35,049 bases of DNA from Chloroflexota bacterium (GTDB taxonomy: Bacteria > Chloroflexota > Anaerolineae > J102), in assembly GCA_029782215.1 (NCBI GenBank), contig JAKOVD010000029.1, forward strand, positions 1 to 35,049. The letters are read 5' to 3'. Under the pieces are notes generated by a model. That model was given only the letters and a program-made list of their open reading frames with translations. It had not been told where the DNA came from and did not search any database. Both the position numbers and the translations under genes were made by a program. Below are positions 1-7,165 of the stretch, piece after piece (position 1 is the stretch's first letter; every line of letters starts with the position of its first letter).

Positions 1-79
1 CCTTTCTCCTCTCCCTCCTCGACCCACCCCTCGCTCCTTTCAAGTCCTGGCTCCTCCGCTTCTGGGCCCATCGCACAGG

Positions 80-111
80 AAAGCGGTGCCAGGATACCCT
101 GACACCGCTTT
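80..111. repeat. Imperfect hairpin
   Basis: Arms AAAGCGGTG and CACCGCTTT, extended by CAGG/CCTG after one mismatch, enclose a 4-base loop. The right arm ends in TTT only, so this could be a weak terminator or a small palindromic repeat. Confidence 0.45.
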
Positions 112-229
112 ACAGACTCCGTTCTGCTCTCTCAAAGCTCTGGCGGTACTATCCGCCGCCTTTGCCTGCCATCCCTGCATCAACTCCGGGATGACTCATG
201 TTGTTACCCGCCCCCCCCCTCACACCCCC

Positions 230-264
230 AGCGCCCCGTGCCCCCCACGGGGCGCTCGCTTTTC
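230..264 (+). terminator. Rho-independent terminator-like hairpin
   Basis: A perfect 11-bp stem (AGCGCCCCGTG / CACGGGGCGCT) with a loop of five C residues is followed three bases later by TTTT. Only the plus-strand reading has the T-tract, so it would end transcription arriving from left of the window. Confidence 0.6.
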
Positions 265-285
265 CACCCCCATTTCACCCCAGCG

Positions 286-322
286 GTAGGGGCGCAACGT
301 GCTGTGCCGCCCTGCCCCCTAC
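286..322. repeat. GTAGGGG inverted repeat at the end of the DUF503 gene
   Basis: GTAGGGG (286-292) and CCCCTAC (316-322) are inverted, and the right arm overlaps the stop codon of the DUF503 gene. GCCCCTAC units also occur at 12788-12847. It may help end the minus-strand operon, but no T-tract follows. Confidence 0.35.
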
Positions 323-603
323 CAGATCTCCACCTGGTAGCCCGCCAGCGTGCAATCCAGCCGCCAGGAGTCCAGGCCGGCCACCGCCTTCTCCAGCACG
401 CTGTGCGCATGGCCGGCGTCCGTGGACACCGTGACGATGGCGATGATGGCGCGGCGCCATTCGTCCAGGGCGTCGACCTCGGCCGCCGCCACGTTGTAGT
501 CGCGGCGCAGCCGCGCCAACACGGACTTGACCACGCGCCGCTTATCCTTCAGCGAGTCGTTGTCGGGAATCTCCAGCTCAATCAGGGCCGAGCCAATCAC
601 CAT
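319..603 (-). CDS. DUF503 (YlxP-like) protein
   Basis: The 94-residue product matches the small DUF503/YlxP family over its full length. It opens with MVIGSALIELEIPD, followed by the family hallmark SLKDKRRVVKS and a Val/Ile-rich core. The family has a small alpha/beta fold and often sits near translation or ribosome-assembly genes, but its function is not established. Here it is the last gene of a minus-strand operon behind ygfZ and lipM, starting 12 bp after the lipM stop. The ATG at 603 has only a weak purine-rich stretch upstream, consistent with translational coupling. The stop codon lies in a GTAGGGG inverted repeat. Confidence 0.85.
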   Translation of the reverse strand: MVIGSALIELEIPDNDSLKDKRRVVKSVLARLRRDYNVAAAEVDALDEWRRAIIAIVTVSTDAGHAHSVLEKAVAGLDSWRLDCTLAGYQVEIW

Positions 604-615
604 GTTCGGAGCTTC

Positions 616-1428
616 TCACAGGCGATCGACCCAGGCCGGGTTGCCGTAGGTGTCCGCCTCGAGCTGCTGCGCCAGCGCCAGCTCCTCGGCCGTCAGCTCG
701 CCTTCGTAGAAGTCCACGTCCAGCGCCGAGTTCAGGCCGTCGAGCAGGAGCGTGGCCGCCTCCCAGAACGTCACCTGGCGCCCCAGGGCGGCGCTGACCG
801 TGGTCGCCCGACTGGCCAGCGTGGCCGCCAGGCGGGCGCGCTCGTCCTCGTCCACCACAGCCAGGACATCCACCAGCCGCGTGATGTCCCCGCGCAGTGG
901 CAGGGACCCGTGCTGCAGGACATAGCCGGAGCGGCGGCTCTGCGCCGAGCCCATGATCTTGGCCGGGCCCACGCAGAGCTCGTAGGCGCTCGGCACCTCG
1001 AAGCAGGCGGCGCTGACGTCGGGACCGGTCCGGGTGGTGCCCGGCGCCTTGACGGCGTCGAGCCCCAGCCGCCGCAGCCCCAGCACCAAGCCCTCGCTCA
1101 GGCGATTGTACGTGTCCAGCACCGCGCCCGCCAGCAGCTCATCGCCGGCGCTGCCGGCGATGCTGTAAGTCAGCTCGTCGATGTGCAGGATCGCCCTGCC
1201 TCCGGTTGGACGCCGCACCAGCCCGTAGCCCCGGTCCTGAATAGCCTTGCGGTCGACATCGGCGGAGGGCTGGTGCCGCCCCAGGGAGACGGCGCCCGGC
1301 TGCCACTGGTAGAAGCGCAGGGTCGTGCGGCCGCCGCCGTTGGCCGCCTGCAGGGCAATGGCTTCGTCGACGGCCATGTTCCAGGCGCCGGAAGCGGGTG
1401 GGGTGACAAGCAAACGCCAGGTCGGCAT
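616..1428 (-). CDS. lipM: Lipoate/octanoate protein ligase family (LipM-like octanoyltransferase)
   Basis: This is a biotin/lipoate A/B protein-ligase fold enzyme of 270 residues. It would transfer octanoyl or lipoyl groups to the lipoyl domains of 2-oxoacid dehydrogenases or GcvH. The lipoyl-binding RRPTGGRAILH is at about residues 72-82, and the conserved lysine is in AKIMGSAQ (about K157). A cysteine in ACFEVPS (about C142) matches the acyl-accepting Cys of LipM-type transferases, which favours LipM over ATP-dependent LplA. A TTG at 1443 gives a five-residue longer frame; I prefer the ATG at 1428, preceded by GAGGCG at suitable spacing. The start lies just after the ygfZ stop. Assignment to LipM rather than another branch is an inference. 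Confidence 0.85.
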   Translation of the reverse strand: MPTWRLLVTPPASGAWNMAVDEAIALQAANGGGRTTLRFYQWQPGAVSLGRHQPSADVDRKAIQDRGYGLVRRPTGGRAILHIDELTYSIAGSAGDELLAGAVLDTYNRLSEGLVLGLRRLGLDAVKAPGTTRTGPDVSAACFEVPSAYELCVGPAKIMGSAQSRRSGYVLQHGSLPLRGDITRLVDVLAVVDEDERARLAATLASRATTVSAALGRQVTFWEAATLLLDGLNSALDVDFYEGELTAEELALAQQLEADTYGNPAWVDRL

Positions 1429-1445
1429 AGAATCGCCTCGCAATC

Positions 1446-2408
1446 TCAGGCAAAGGGCAGCGCCGCCACGGTGGCCGCCACTTCCGTCCCCTCGGCCGCG
1501 GCGGTGAGCGCGGAGCCGGGCTCGCCATACGGGCGTCTGACATAGCCCAGCCCGATGGGCCCGAACCGCGGCGAAACGACAATCGAGGTGAGCTCGCCGG
1601 CCGGTTTGCCGTCCTGCAGCAGCCGCGCGCCGGCCGGCGCCGTCTGCGCCAGGCGCAGACCCACCAGACGCCGCGTCACCTTGTCATAGGTCACCTGCCG
1701 GGCAATCACTTCCTGGCCGGTGTAGCAACCTTTGTTGTGGGAGATGGCGTGCTCAAGGCCTGCCTCCAGGGGATTGTACTCCTCGGTCAGCTCTCCCTGC
1801 GGGCCAGGCTGGCCGGCCTCCACCCGCCTGACCTCGTAGGCCTCCGCCGTGAGGGGCTGGGCGCCCGCCTGCGCCAGCGCTTCCGCCAGGGCATCCGCAG
1901 CCACAGCGGGCGCCACGAGCCGGAAGCGGCCCACGCCCGCGCTCCATCCGCCGGCCACCGTCACGGCGCCTTCCCCCCAGTCGCCGTGCGCCACCTCGCC
2001 GGGCTGCGGCGCCGCCCATCCCAACGCCTGCAGGATGCGGTCCGCCTCCCCACCGCCCAGGTCGAACTGGCACGTTTCGGCGCTCAGGTCAGTCACCGTC
2101 ACCCGGTCCATGAAGAAGATCTTGCCCCGCAGGGCGCGGTAGGTGCGGGAACCACGGCCGGGCAAGGTCATGGCCCCGATGCCCTCGGCTCGCTCCACCA
2201 GCCACAGCACATCCTCGATGCGGGCGGTCGGTGAGGTCAGAACCGTCATCACCGCCTGGTTGGGGGCGAGCCTCCGCACATCATTGGAGGTCTGGCGGTT
2301 CAGGAAATCGACGCGGTCCTCGCCGGCAATGAGCAGCATGCCGGCATCGGGATGCCGGTAGAATGTCGCCGGAAGGGCGGCGGAGGGGCTGGGAGTGGCG
2401 GATGGCAC
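1446..2408 (-). CDS. ygfZ: Folate-binding protein YgfZ (GcvT/CAF17 family)
   Basis: This is a 320-residue tetrahydrofolate-binding protein of the GcvT-like family. The YgfZ signature KGCYTGQE is at about residues 226-233, with the family cysteine at C228. YgfZ/CAF17 proteins support assembly or repair of [4Fe-4S] enzymes, including lipoyl synthase and MiaB-type radical SAM enzymes. That fits the adjacent lipoyl transferase gene. Translation begins at GTG 2408 behind AGGAG, and a canonical promoter lies about 40 bp upstream. It is the first gene of the ygfZ-lipM-DUF503 operon; the next frame begins within 20 bp of its stop. It is distinguished from GcvT by the shorter length and the KGCYTGQE motif. 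Confidence 0.88.
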   Translation of the reverse strand: MPSATPSPSAALPATFYRHPDAGMLLIAGEDRVDFLNRQTSNDVRRLAPNQAVMTVLTSPTARIEDVLWLVERAEGIGAMTLPGRGSRTYRALRGKIFFMDRVTVTDLSAETCQFDLGGGEADRILQALGWAAPQPGEVAHGDWGEGAVTVAGGWSAGVGRFRLVAPAVAADALAEALAQAGAQPLTAEAYEVRRVEAGQPGPQGELTEEYNPLEAGLEHAISHNKGCYTGQEVIARQVTYDKVTRRLVGLRLAQTAPAGARLLQDGKPAGELTSIVVSPRFGPIGLGYVRRPYGEPGSALTAAAEGTEVAATVAALPFA

Positions 2409-2446
2409 GGGGGCTCCTGATCAGGACAAACAGAGTCGTGTTCGCC

Positions 2447-2475
2447 AGTATAGCGAGGGCGCCGTCCCCGGTCAA
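2447..2475 (-). promoter_or_regulatory. Sigma-70-type promoter for ygfZ-lipM-DUF503
   Basis: On the minus strand TTGACC (2475-2470), a 17-base spacer and TATACT (2452-2447) form a near-consensus promoter. The expected transcription start is about 2440, giving a leader of some 30 bases that contains the AGGAG site before the GTG. Confidence 0.75.
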
Positions 2476-2522
2476 TCCCCGGTTCCCTTCCGCCCCGCCG
2501 CCCCCTCCCCCAGGCCCGCGGG

Positions 2523-3005
2523 TTACGCGACCGGCTCCAGCTCCTCCATCTCCTCCTGATCGCCCGCCGCCCGTCGCACGGCCCGCCGGATGCGGCTGTA
2601 GGCGGCGCAGCGGCAGTAATTGGGACTCATGGCGTCGATGATCTCGTCATCGCTCGGATGGGGATGGGCCTGGAGCAGGGCGGCTGCCGCCATCATCTGC
2701 CCCACCGCACACCAGCCGCACTGCAGCACCTGCTCGGCGGCAAAGCAGTCACGTAGGGCTTGCAGGTGCGGCTGCGCCTGCAGGGCCTCGTAGGTCAGGA
2801 TTTCCTTCCCTTCCACCTCACCCACCGAGGTCAGGCAGGCCCTCGTCGCCACGCCGTCGACCAGGACCGTACACTTGCCGCACTGTCCGGCCATGCAGCC
2901 TTCCTCATCGCAGGGCAGGCCGAGCTCGTCCCTGAGCACCCACAGCAGAATGCGCTGCCTGCCTTCACGGATTTCATGAGTGTGGTGGTTGACTGTCAAC
3001 TTCAT
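2523..3005 (-). CDS. (2Fe-2S)-binding subunit of a molybdenum hydroxylase-type oxidoreductase, orphan
   Basis: The protein (160 residues) has the two-domain layout of CoxS, IorA and xanthine dehydrogenase small subunits. The N-terminal plant-type ferredoxin carries GCMAGQCGKCTV plus a following Cys (motif Cys near residues 39, 44, 47 and 59 counted from the alternative ATG at 3011). The C-terminal helical [2Fe-2S] domain carries CGWC and the paired NYCRC. Such subunits pass electrons from a molybdopterin large subunit. No molybdopterin or FAD subunit is encoded on either side, which is odd. I chose ATG 3005 because GAGAAAG lies six bases upstream; the ATG at 3011 abuts that site. The acidic tail (EEMEELEPVA) is unusual. 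The substrate is unknown; IorA-like membership rests on the CGWC.VGQ motif style. Confidence 0.85.
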   Translation of the reverse strand: MKLTVNHHTHEIREGRQRILLWVLRDELGLPCDEEGCMAGQCGKCTVLVDGVATRACLTSVGEVEGKEILTYEALQAQPHLQALRDCFAAEQVLQCGWCAVGQMMAAAALLQAHPHPSDDEIIDAMSPNYCRCAAYSRIRRAVRRAAGDQEEMEELEPVA

Positions 3006-3029
3006 CGCCATCTTTCTCGTGAGACCGCC

Positions 3030-3080
3030 GTAGTGACGACTTCAGTCGTTCCCGCGCCCCGGAGCGACTCAAGTCGTCAC
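3030..3080. repeat. GACTTCAGTC-type inverted repeat, copy A
   Basis: GTGACGACTTCAGTCG (3034-3049) is inverted at 3065-3080 with one mismatch. Each arm is itself near-palindromic around GACTTCAGTC. Related sequences are at 30194-30216 and 33817-33871, so this is a dispersed family. It lies directly upstream of the orphan [2Fe-2S] gene. Confidence 0.7.
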
Positions 3081-3140
3081 CATGATGCTCTGCCGGCCTG
3101 TGTCCGCCGCGCAACGCACGGCAATGGCACGGCCCCACGC

Positions 3141-3242
3141 TGTCATTGCGAGGCCCGATAGGGCCGAAGCAATCCCCAATCCACCCTATGCCTTTTCCGC
3201 AGGTTGGGGATTGCTTCAGGGCTATCGCCCTTCGCAATGACA
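3141..3242. repeat. REP-like long inverted repeat with 39-bp arms
   Basis: Arms at 3141-3179 and 3204-3242 are inverted copies with a few mismatches, starting TGTCATTGCGA and ending GAAGCAATCCCCAA. Each arm holds its own small hairpin (GGCCCGATAGGGCC; GGGCGATAGCCC), giving a cruciform-like structure. TCATTGCGA...GAAGCAATC elements of this kind recur as intergenic repeats in many unrelated bacterial genomes. Confidence 0.8.
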
Positions 3243-3389
3243 TGGGGAGTGGTCTGCCCGGACACTTGCTGCCCAAGGCAGGGGGAACTTGCAGTGACAT
3301 GGGATGCTTGGCCAAATACAGGCTTACAGCAAGCGTAGCGCGTTGATCACAAATGAGTATGACACAGACTCGGCTGTTTGTCAATATAT

Positions 3390-3406
3390 TTGCGATATTT
3401 TCGCAA
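3390..3406. promoter_or_regulatory. AT-rich palindromic operator candidate
   Basis: TTGCGA and TCGCAA flank a 5-base AT spacer in the centre of an AT-rich island (about 3345-3425) in otherwise GC-rich DNA. The size and symmetry suit a dimeric repressor site. It lies about 90 bp upstream of the coaX -35 box. The cognate regulator is unknown. Confidence 0.35.
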
Positions 3407-3492
3407 GTTATTTTCCAGATTCCTGCCACCATGGGGCGGCAGGGCGGCGGCCCGCCGCCGCTCGCCTCCCCAAGACGCGATGGCCACAGGGA

Positions 3493-3521
3493 TTGCCAAC
3501 CCTCCCCGGCTCCGTTACAAT
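3493..3521 (+). promoter_or_regulatory. Promoter for coaX-coaBC
   Basis: TTGCCA (3493-3498), a 17-base spacer and TACAAT (3516-3521) predict a start near 3528, about 50 bases before the coaX ATG. This supports ATG 3581 over longer readings of the frame. Confidence 0.65.
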
Positions 3522-3580
3522 GGAACTCCAGCCCGCGTCCTGCGGCGCCCGACGAACCAACCTCGGCTCCCGTTTCTTCC

Positions 3581-4384
3581 ATGCTCCTGGCCATCGACAT
3601 CGGCAATACCAACATCGTCTGCGGGCTGTGGGAGGGCGCCGGCTGGGCGCGCGAGTGGCGCCTGAGCACCGACGCCCGCCGCAGCGCCGACGAGTACCAG
3701 GCCATCCTGCAGACGCTGGCAGGGGCGGCGCAGATGGACCTGCCGGCGCGGGTGGATGGCGTCGTCATCGGCTCCGTCGTCCCTGCCGTCACGGAGACCT
3801 TCGGCCGCCTGTGCCAAACCTGGTTGGGCAGGGAGCCGTTGATCGTCCACGTCGGCCTTGATCTCGGCATGGAGGTGCGGGTCAGGGAGCCGCGCCGCGT
3901 CGGCGTGGACCGCCTGCTCAACGCCCTGGCCGCACGCGCCCACTTCGGCGCCCCCGTCATCAGCCTCGATTTCGGCACCGCCACCAAGTTCGACGTCGTG
4001 ACCGCGGACGGCGCCTTCGCCGGTGGAGCCATCGCCCCCGGCTTGATGACGGCGGCCGACGCCCTCGTGCGGAACACAGCCCAGCTTCCGCGCATCGACT
4101 TTGTCATCCCACCCCGGGCCATCGGCGACGACACCACCAGCGCCATGCAGTCCGGCATCATCCTGGGCTACCTGAGCCTGGTGGAGGGTCTGCTGGCCCG
4201 CATCCAGGCTGAGCTGGCCGGAGGCCCGGCGCCGGTGGTGGCGACGGGCGGCCTGGCCACGCTGATGACGCCCCTGACCCAAGCCATCGACCACTGCGAC
4301 CCCCTGCTCACCCTGGCCGGGCTGCAGCTCGTCTACGAACGCCAGCGCCAACGCTCCCATCCCTTTGCGGACGGCACCCTATGA
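3581..4384 (+). CDS. coaX: Type III pantothenate kinase
   Basis: This 267-residue ASKHA-fold kinase phosphorylates pantothenate in the first step of coenzyme A synthesis. The phosphate-binding DIGNTN motif is at residues 5-10. RRVGVDRLLNALAA and DFGTATKFDVV give the catalytic and dimer-interface signatures, and GGAIAPGL completes the family pattern. The length is typical of CoaX and the protein is unrelated to type I or II kinases. The ATG at 3581 places DIGNTN at the usual N-terminal position; the frame extends upstream, but without similarity and through a promoter. The stop overlaps the coaBC start in an ATGA, so the two CoA genes form a translationally coupled operon. Confidence 0.93.
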   Translation: MLLAIDIGNTNIVCGLWEGAGWAREWRLSTDARRSADEYQAILQTLAGAAQMDLPARVDGVVIGSVVPAVTETFGRLCQTWLGREPLIVHVGLDLGMEVRVREPRRVGVDRLLNALAARAHFGAPVISLDFGTATKFDVVTADGAFAGGAIAPGLMTAADALVRNTAQLPRIDFVIPPRAIGDDTTSAMQSGIILGYLSLVEGLLARIQAELAGGPAPVVATGGLATLMTPLTQAIDHCDPLLTLAGLQLVYERQRQRSHPFADGTL

Positions 4385-5637
4385 TGAACATCCTTGCGGA
4401 GAAGAACATCCTGGTGGGGGTCACCGGCGGCATCGCCGCCTACAAGTCGGTCGACCTCTGCTCCAAGCTGGTGCAGACCGGGGCCAATGTCCAGGTGCTG
4501 ATGAGCCAGACGGCCCAAAGATTCGTGTCCGCCCTCACCTTCGGCGCCATTACCGGCCGCGAGCCCATCACCGACCTCTTCCAGCTCTACCAGGGCGACA
4601 AGATCGGGCACGTGACCCTGGCCCATCAGGCGCACCTGTTCATCATTGCGCCCTTGACCGCCCATACCCTGGCCCTGCTTGCCCAGGGCATGGCCGACAC
4701 GCCCATCACCGCCACCGCCCTCAGCACCACGGCGCCGCTGCTGGTGGCGCCGGCGATGGAGACCCACATGTGGGAGCATCCCGCCACCCAGGCCAACATC
4801 AGGACCCTGGCCGAGCGCGGCGCCCTGGTGGTCGGACCGGAGGCAGGACGGCTGGCTTCCGGCGGGCTGGGCATGGGCCGCCTGTCCGAACCTGCGATGA
4901 TCATCGAACAGGCGCGCATCCTGCTGGCGCGCCAGGGCCCGCTGTCGGGCTACCGCATCACCATCACCTCCGGGGGCACGCGCGAGTGGCTGGACCCCGT
5001 GCGCTACATGGGCAACCGCTCCAGCGGCAAGATGGGCGTGGCCCTCGCCCGCGTCGCCCGCGACTTGGGCGCCCATGTCAACCTGGTCTATGGCTCCATG
5101 ACGGTGGACCCGCCCGTGGGGGTGAACCAGGTCAAGGCCATGCGCGCCCAGGACATGCTGGAGGCCACCCTGGCCTTGCTGCCTGAGACCGATATCCTCA
5201 TCAGCGCGGCGGCGATTGCCGACTTTCGGCCGGTGGTCACTTATGACACCAAGTTGAAAAAGGACAGCGGCGCCGAGATCCGCCTGGAGCGGACCCCGGA
5301 TGTGCTGAAGGCGGTGGGCGAGCTGCGCGACCGCATCGGCATGCCCACGCTTGTGGTCGGATTCGCCGCCGAAACCAGCGATCTGCTGGCCAACGCCCGC
5401 AGCAAGATGGAGCGCAAGCGGCTGGAGATGATCGTATTGAACGATGTCACCGCCACTGATGCCGGCTTTGGCGTCGACACCAACCGCGTCACCATTCTCA
5501 CCAGCGATGGGGGCGTCGAGTCGCTGCCGCTCATGGACAAAGAAGATGTCGCCTACCACATCCTGCACCGGGCCCGCGGTCTGCTGGGCGCCCAGAGCAT
5601 CGGCTGGTCTCCCGGCATCGGCAGCGCCCTGCCGTAG
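4381..5637 (+). CDS. coaBC: Bifunctional phosphopantothenoylcysteine decarboxylase / phosphopantothenate-cysteine ligase
   Basis: At 418 residues this is the usual fused CoaBC (Dfp). The N-terminal flavoprotein CoaC domain (about 1-185) begins ILVGVTGGIAAYKSVDL and keeps the catalytic His in KIGHVTLAHQA (about H77). The C-terminal CoaB ligase domain starts at ITSGGTREWLDPVRYMGN and contains KLKK and VGFAAET. Two CoaC positions are unusual. The PxMNxxMW substrate motif reads PAMETHMW (Asn to Glu, about 127). The loop that usually contains the catalytic Cys reads GRLASGGLGMGRL (Ser at about 160). These may define a lineage variant or impaired decarboxylation. It overlaps coaX by 4 bp; an ATG immediately downstream at 4384 is equally possible. 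Confidence 0.9.
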   Translation: MMNILAEKNILVGVTGGIAAYKSVDLCSKLVQTGANVQVLMSQTAQRFVSALTFGAITGREPITDLFQLYQGDKIGHVTLAHQAHLFIIAPLTAHTLALLAQGMADTPITATALSTTAPLLVAPAMETHMWEHPATQANIRTLAERGALVVGPEAGRLASGGLGMGRLSEPAMIIEQARILLARQGPLSGYRITITSGGTREWLDPVRYMGNRSSGKMGVALARVARDLGAHVNLVYGSMTVDPPVGVNQVKAMRAQDMLEATLALLPETDILISAAAIADFRPVVTYDTKLKKDSGAEIRLERTPDVLKAVGELRDRIGMPTLVVGFAAETSDLLANARSKMERKRLEMIVLNDVTATDAGFGVDTNRVTILTSDGGVESLPLMDKEDVAYHILHRARGLLGAQSIGWSPGIGSALP

Positions 5638-5679
5638 CCCTTCGCCTCTGCGCCTGCCCACTCAGGGCGGCGTCCCCGC

Positions 5680-7161
5680 ATGATGCCCACCTCACCGTTC
5701 AACGTTCTCTACCTCAGCGCCGAAATGGTGCCCTATGCCCGCACCGGCGGGCTTGCCCTGGTGGCGGCTGCCCTGCCCCGGGCCCTGCGCCAGTTGGGCG
5801 ACGACGTGCGCGTCATCCTGCCGCGCTACGGTCTGATCGACCCGGAGCAGCACCGTCTGGAGCGCATCATCGAGAGCTTCCCCGTACCCTTTGAGAACGG
5901 CATGGAGATGGCAGGGCTGTGGCAGGCGCGGGATGCCGAGGTGCCCACTTATTTCATCGAGCACGGCCGCTTCTTCGGCGACCGTCAGGGCATCTACTCC
6001 TTCCCCGACGACGCCGAGCGCTTCATTTTCTATTCACGCGCCAGCCTGGAAGCCTGCCGCCGCCTGGGTTGGCAGCCCCACGTCATCCACTGCAATGAGT
6101 GGCACACGGCGCTCATCCCGAACTGGATTCGCACCATCTACGCCGCGGACGCGTTCTTTGCCGATACCGCCGTCATCTACAACATCCACAACCTCGCCTA
6201 CCAGGGCATCTTCGGCCACCGGGTGCTGGAGATCGCCGGCATCGCCAGCTATGGGTTCATGGTGCATCCCCAGGTTTCATCAGGGCTCAACGAGGCGGTC
6301 AGCATGATGGCGCGCGGCATCATCTTTGCCGACATCATCGTCACCGTCAGCCCGACCTATGCGCGCGAGATCCTGACCCCCGAATTCGGGGAGGGATTGG
6401 AGCCCGTGCTGCGCGACCGCCAGAACCGCCTCATCGGCATCCTCAACGGCATCGACCTCGACCGCTACGATCCCGCCGCCGACCCCAACCTGCCTGCGCC
6501 CGTCCTGGCTGATGATCCCAAGGGCAGGACGGCCTGTAAGGTGGCCCTGCAGGCCGAGGCGCATCTCCCCATACGCCCGCAGGTCCCCCTGATCAGCGTC
6601 ACCTCGCGCCTGACCGACCAGAAGGGCTACGACATCCTGACCACCGTCCTGGAGCCCCTCCTGCGCCACGTCGACGCCCAATGGCTGATCATGGGCACCG
6701 GCGAGCAGCGCTACCACGACCTGCTCAGCGACCTGCAGCGCCGCTATCCCGACCGGCTGGCTCTGTTCCTGACCTGGGAGGAGCGCCTTGCCCGCCGCAT
6801 TTTTGCCGGCGCTGACGTCTTCCTCATGCCCTCACGCCACGAACCGTGCGGCCTGGATCAGATGGTCGCCATGCACTACGGCGCCGTCCCGGTCGTGCGT
6901 GCGACCGGCGGGCTGGCCGACACGGTCATCGACCATCACCCGCCCGTGGTGGGGACGGGCTTCACGTTCCGGAACTACGATGGCATGGCCCTCTACGCCG
7001 CCATCGTGCGCGCCCTGGAGGTCTATCGCCACCCGTCCGTCTGGAGCGCCATCCAGCGCCAGGGCATGGGGCGCGACTTCTCCTGGACGCAGCCCTCATA
7101 CGCCTATCAGGACCTCTACCGCCGCGCCCGTTCCCTCAAGCTGACCGGCGCTCCCGTCTGA
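5680..7161 (+). CDS. glgA: Glycogen/starch synthase (GT5)
   Basis: This 493-residue GT-B glycosyltransferase would elongate alpha-1,4-glucan from a nucleotide glucose donor in the cytoplasm. GT5 features include VLYLSAEMVPYA at the start, IHNLAYQG, LNGIDLDRYDP at the domain junction, SVTSRLTDQKG, and EPCGLDQMVAMHYGAVPVV near residue 390. The donor-binding KTGGL motif reads RTGGLALV at residues 21-28, replacing both the Lys and the Asp of the usual KTGGLADV. The start is ATG 5680 or the adjacent ATG 5683, and no clear ribosome site is visible. It follows coaBC by about 40 bp and converges on the next gene with only 4 bp between the stops. Synthase activity is likely, but donor preference may differ. 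Confidence 0.88.
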   Translation: MMPTSPFNVLYLSAEMVPYARTGGLALVAAALPRALRQLGDDVRVILPRYGLIDPEQHRLERIIESFPVPFENGMEMAGLWQARDAEVPTYFIEHGRFFGDRQGIYSFPDDAERFIFYSRASLEACRRLGWQPHVIHCNEWHTALIPNWIRTIYAADAFFADTAVIYNIHNLAYQGIFGHRVLEIAGIASYGFMVHPQVSSGLNEAVSMMARGIIFADIIVTVSPTYAREILTPEFGEGLEPVLRDRQNRLIGILNGIDLDRYDPAADPNLPAPVLADDPKGRTACKVALQAEAHLPIRPQVPLISVTSRLTDQKGYDILTTVLEPLLRHVDAQWLIMGTGEQRYHDLLSDLQRRYPDRLALFLTWEERLARRIFAGADVFLMPSRHEPCGLDQMVAMHYGAVPVVRATGGLADTVIDHHPPVVGTGFTFRNYDGMALYAAIVRALEVYRHPSVWSAIQRQGMGRDFSWTQPSYAYQDLYRRARSLKLTGAPV

Positions 7162-7165
7162 AAGG

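Larger units (their letters stand above)
1..318. other. Gene-free left edge
   Basis: I find no convincing gene here. The short open frames are proline/arginine-rich, low-complexity translations of C-runs with no recognisable family. The stretch holds a hairpin, a strong terminator-like hairpin and a small inverted repeat, listed separately. The plus-strand terminator implies that a plus-strand gene ends left of the window or in the first 200 bases. Confidence 0.6.
3012..3580. other. 569-bp gene-free block with repeats and coaX promoter
   Basis: No gene is supported here. The block contains two inverted-repeat elements (3030-3080, 3141-3242), an AT-rich palindrome (3390-3406) and a promoter for coaX (3493-3521). 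An open frame runs from 3353 into coaX, but its first 76 codons resemble no family and contain the promoter, so I treat that part as non-coding. Confidence 0.65.

Noticed and set aside
86..434. Short plus-strand frames in the left edge
   Set aside because: They are Pro/Arg/Ala-rich translations of C-rich DNA, overlap a terminator hairpin and resemble no protein.
3141..3242. CRISPR-like repeat
   Set aside because: There is one inverted pair only, with no regularly spaced direct repeats and no cas genes.
2974..4161. Minus-strand open frame across the 3012-3580 repeats and coaX
   Set aside because: It runs through repeats and the antisense of coaX, with no recognisable domain.
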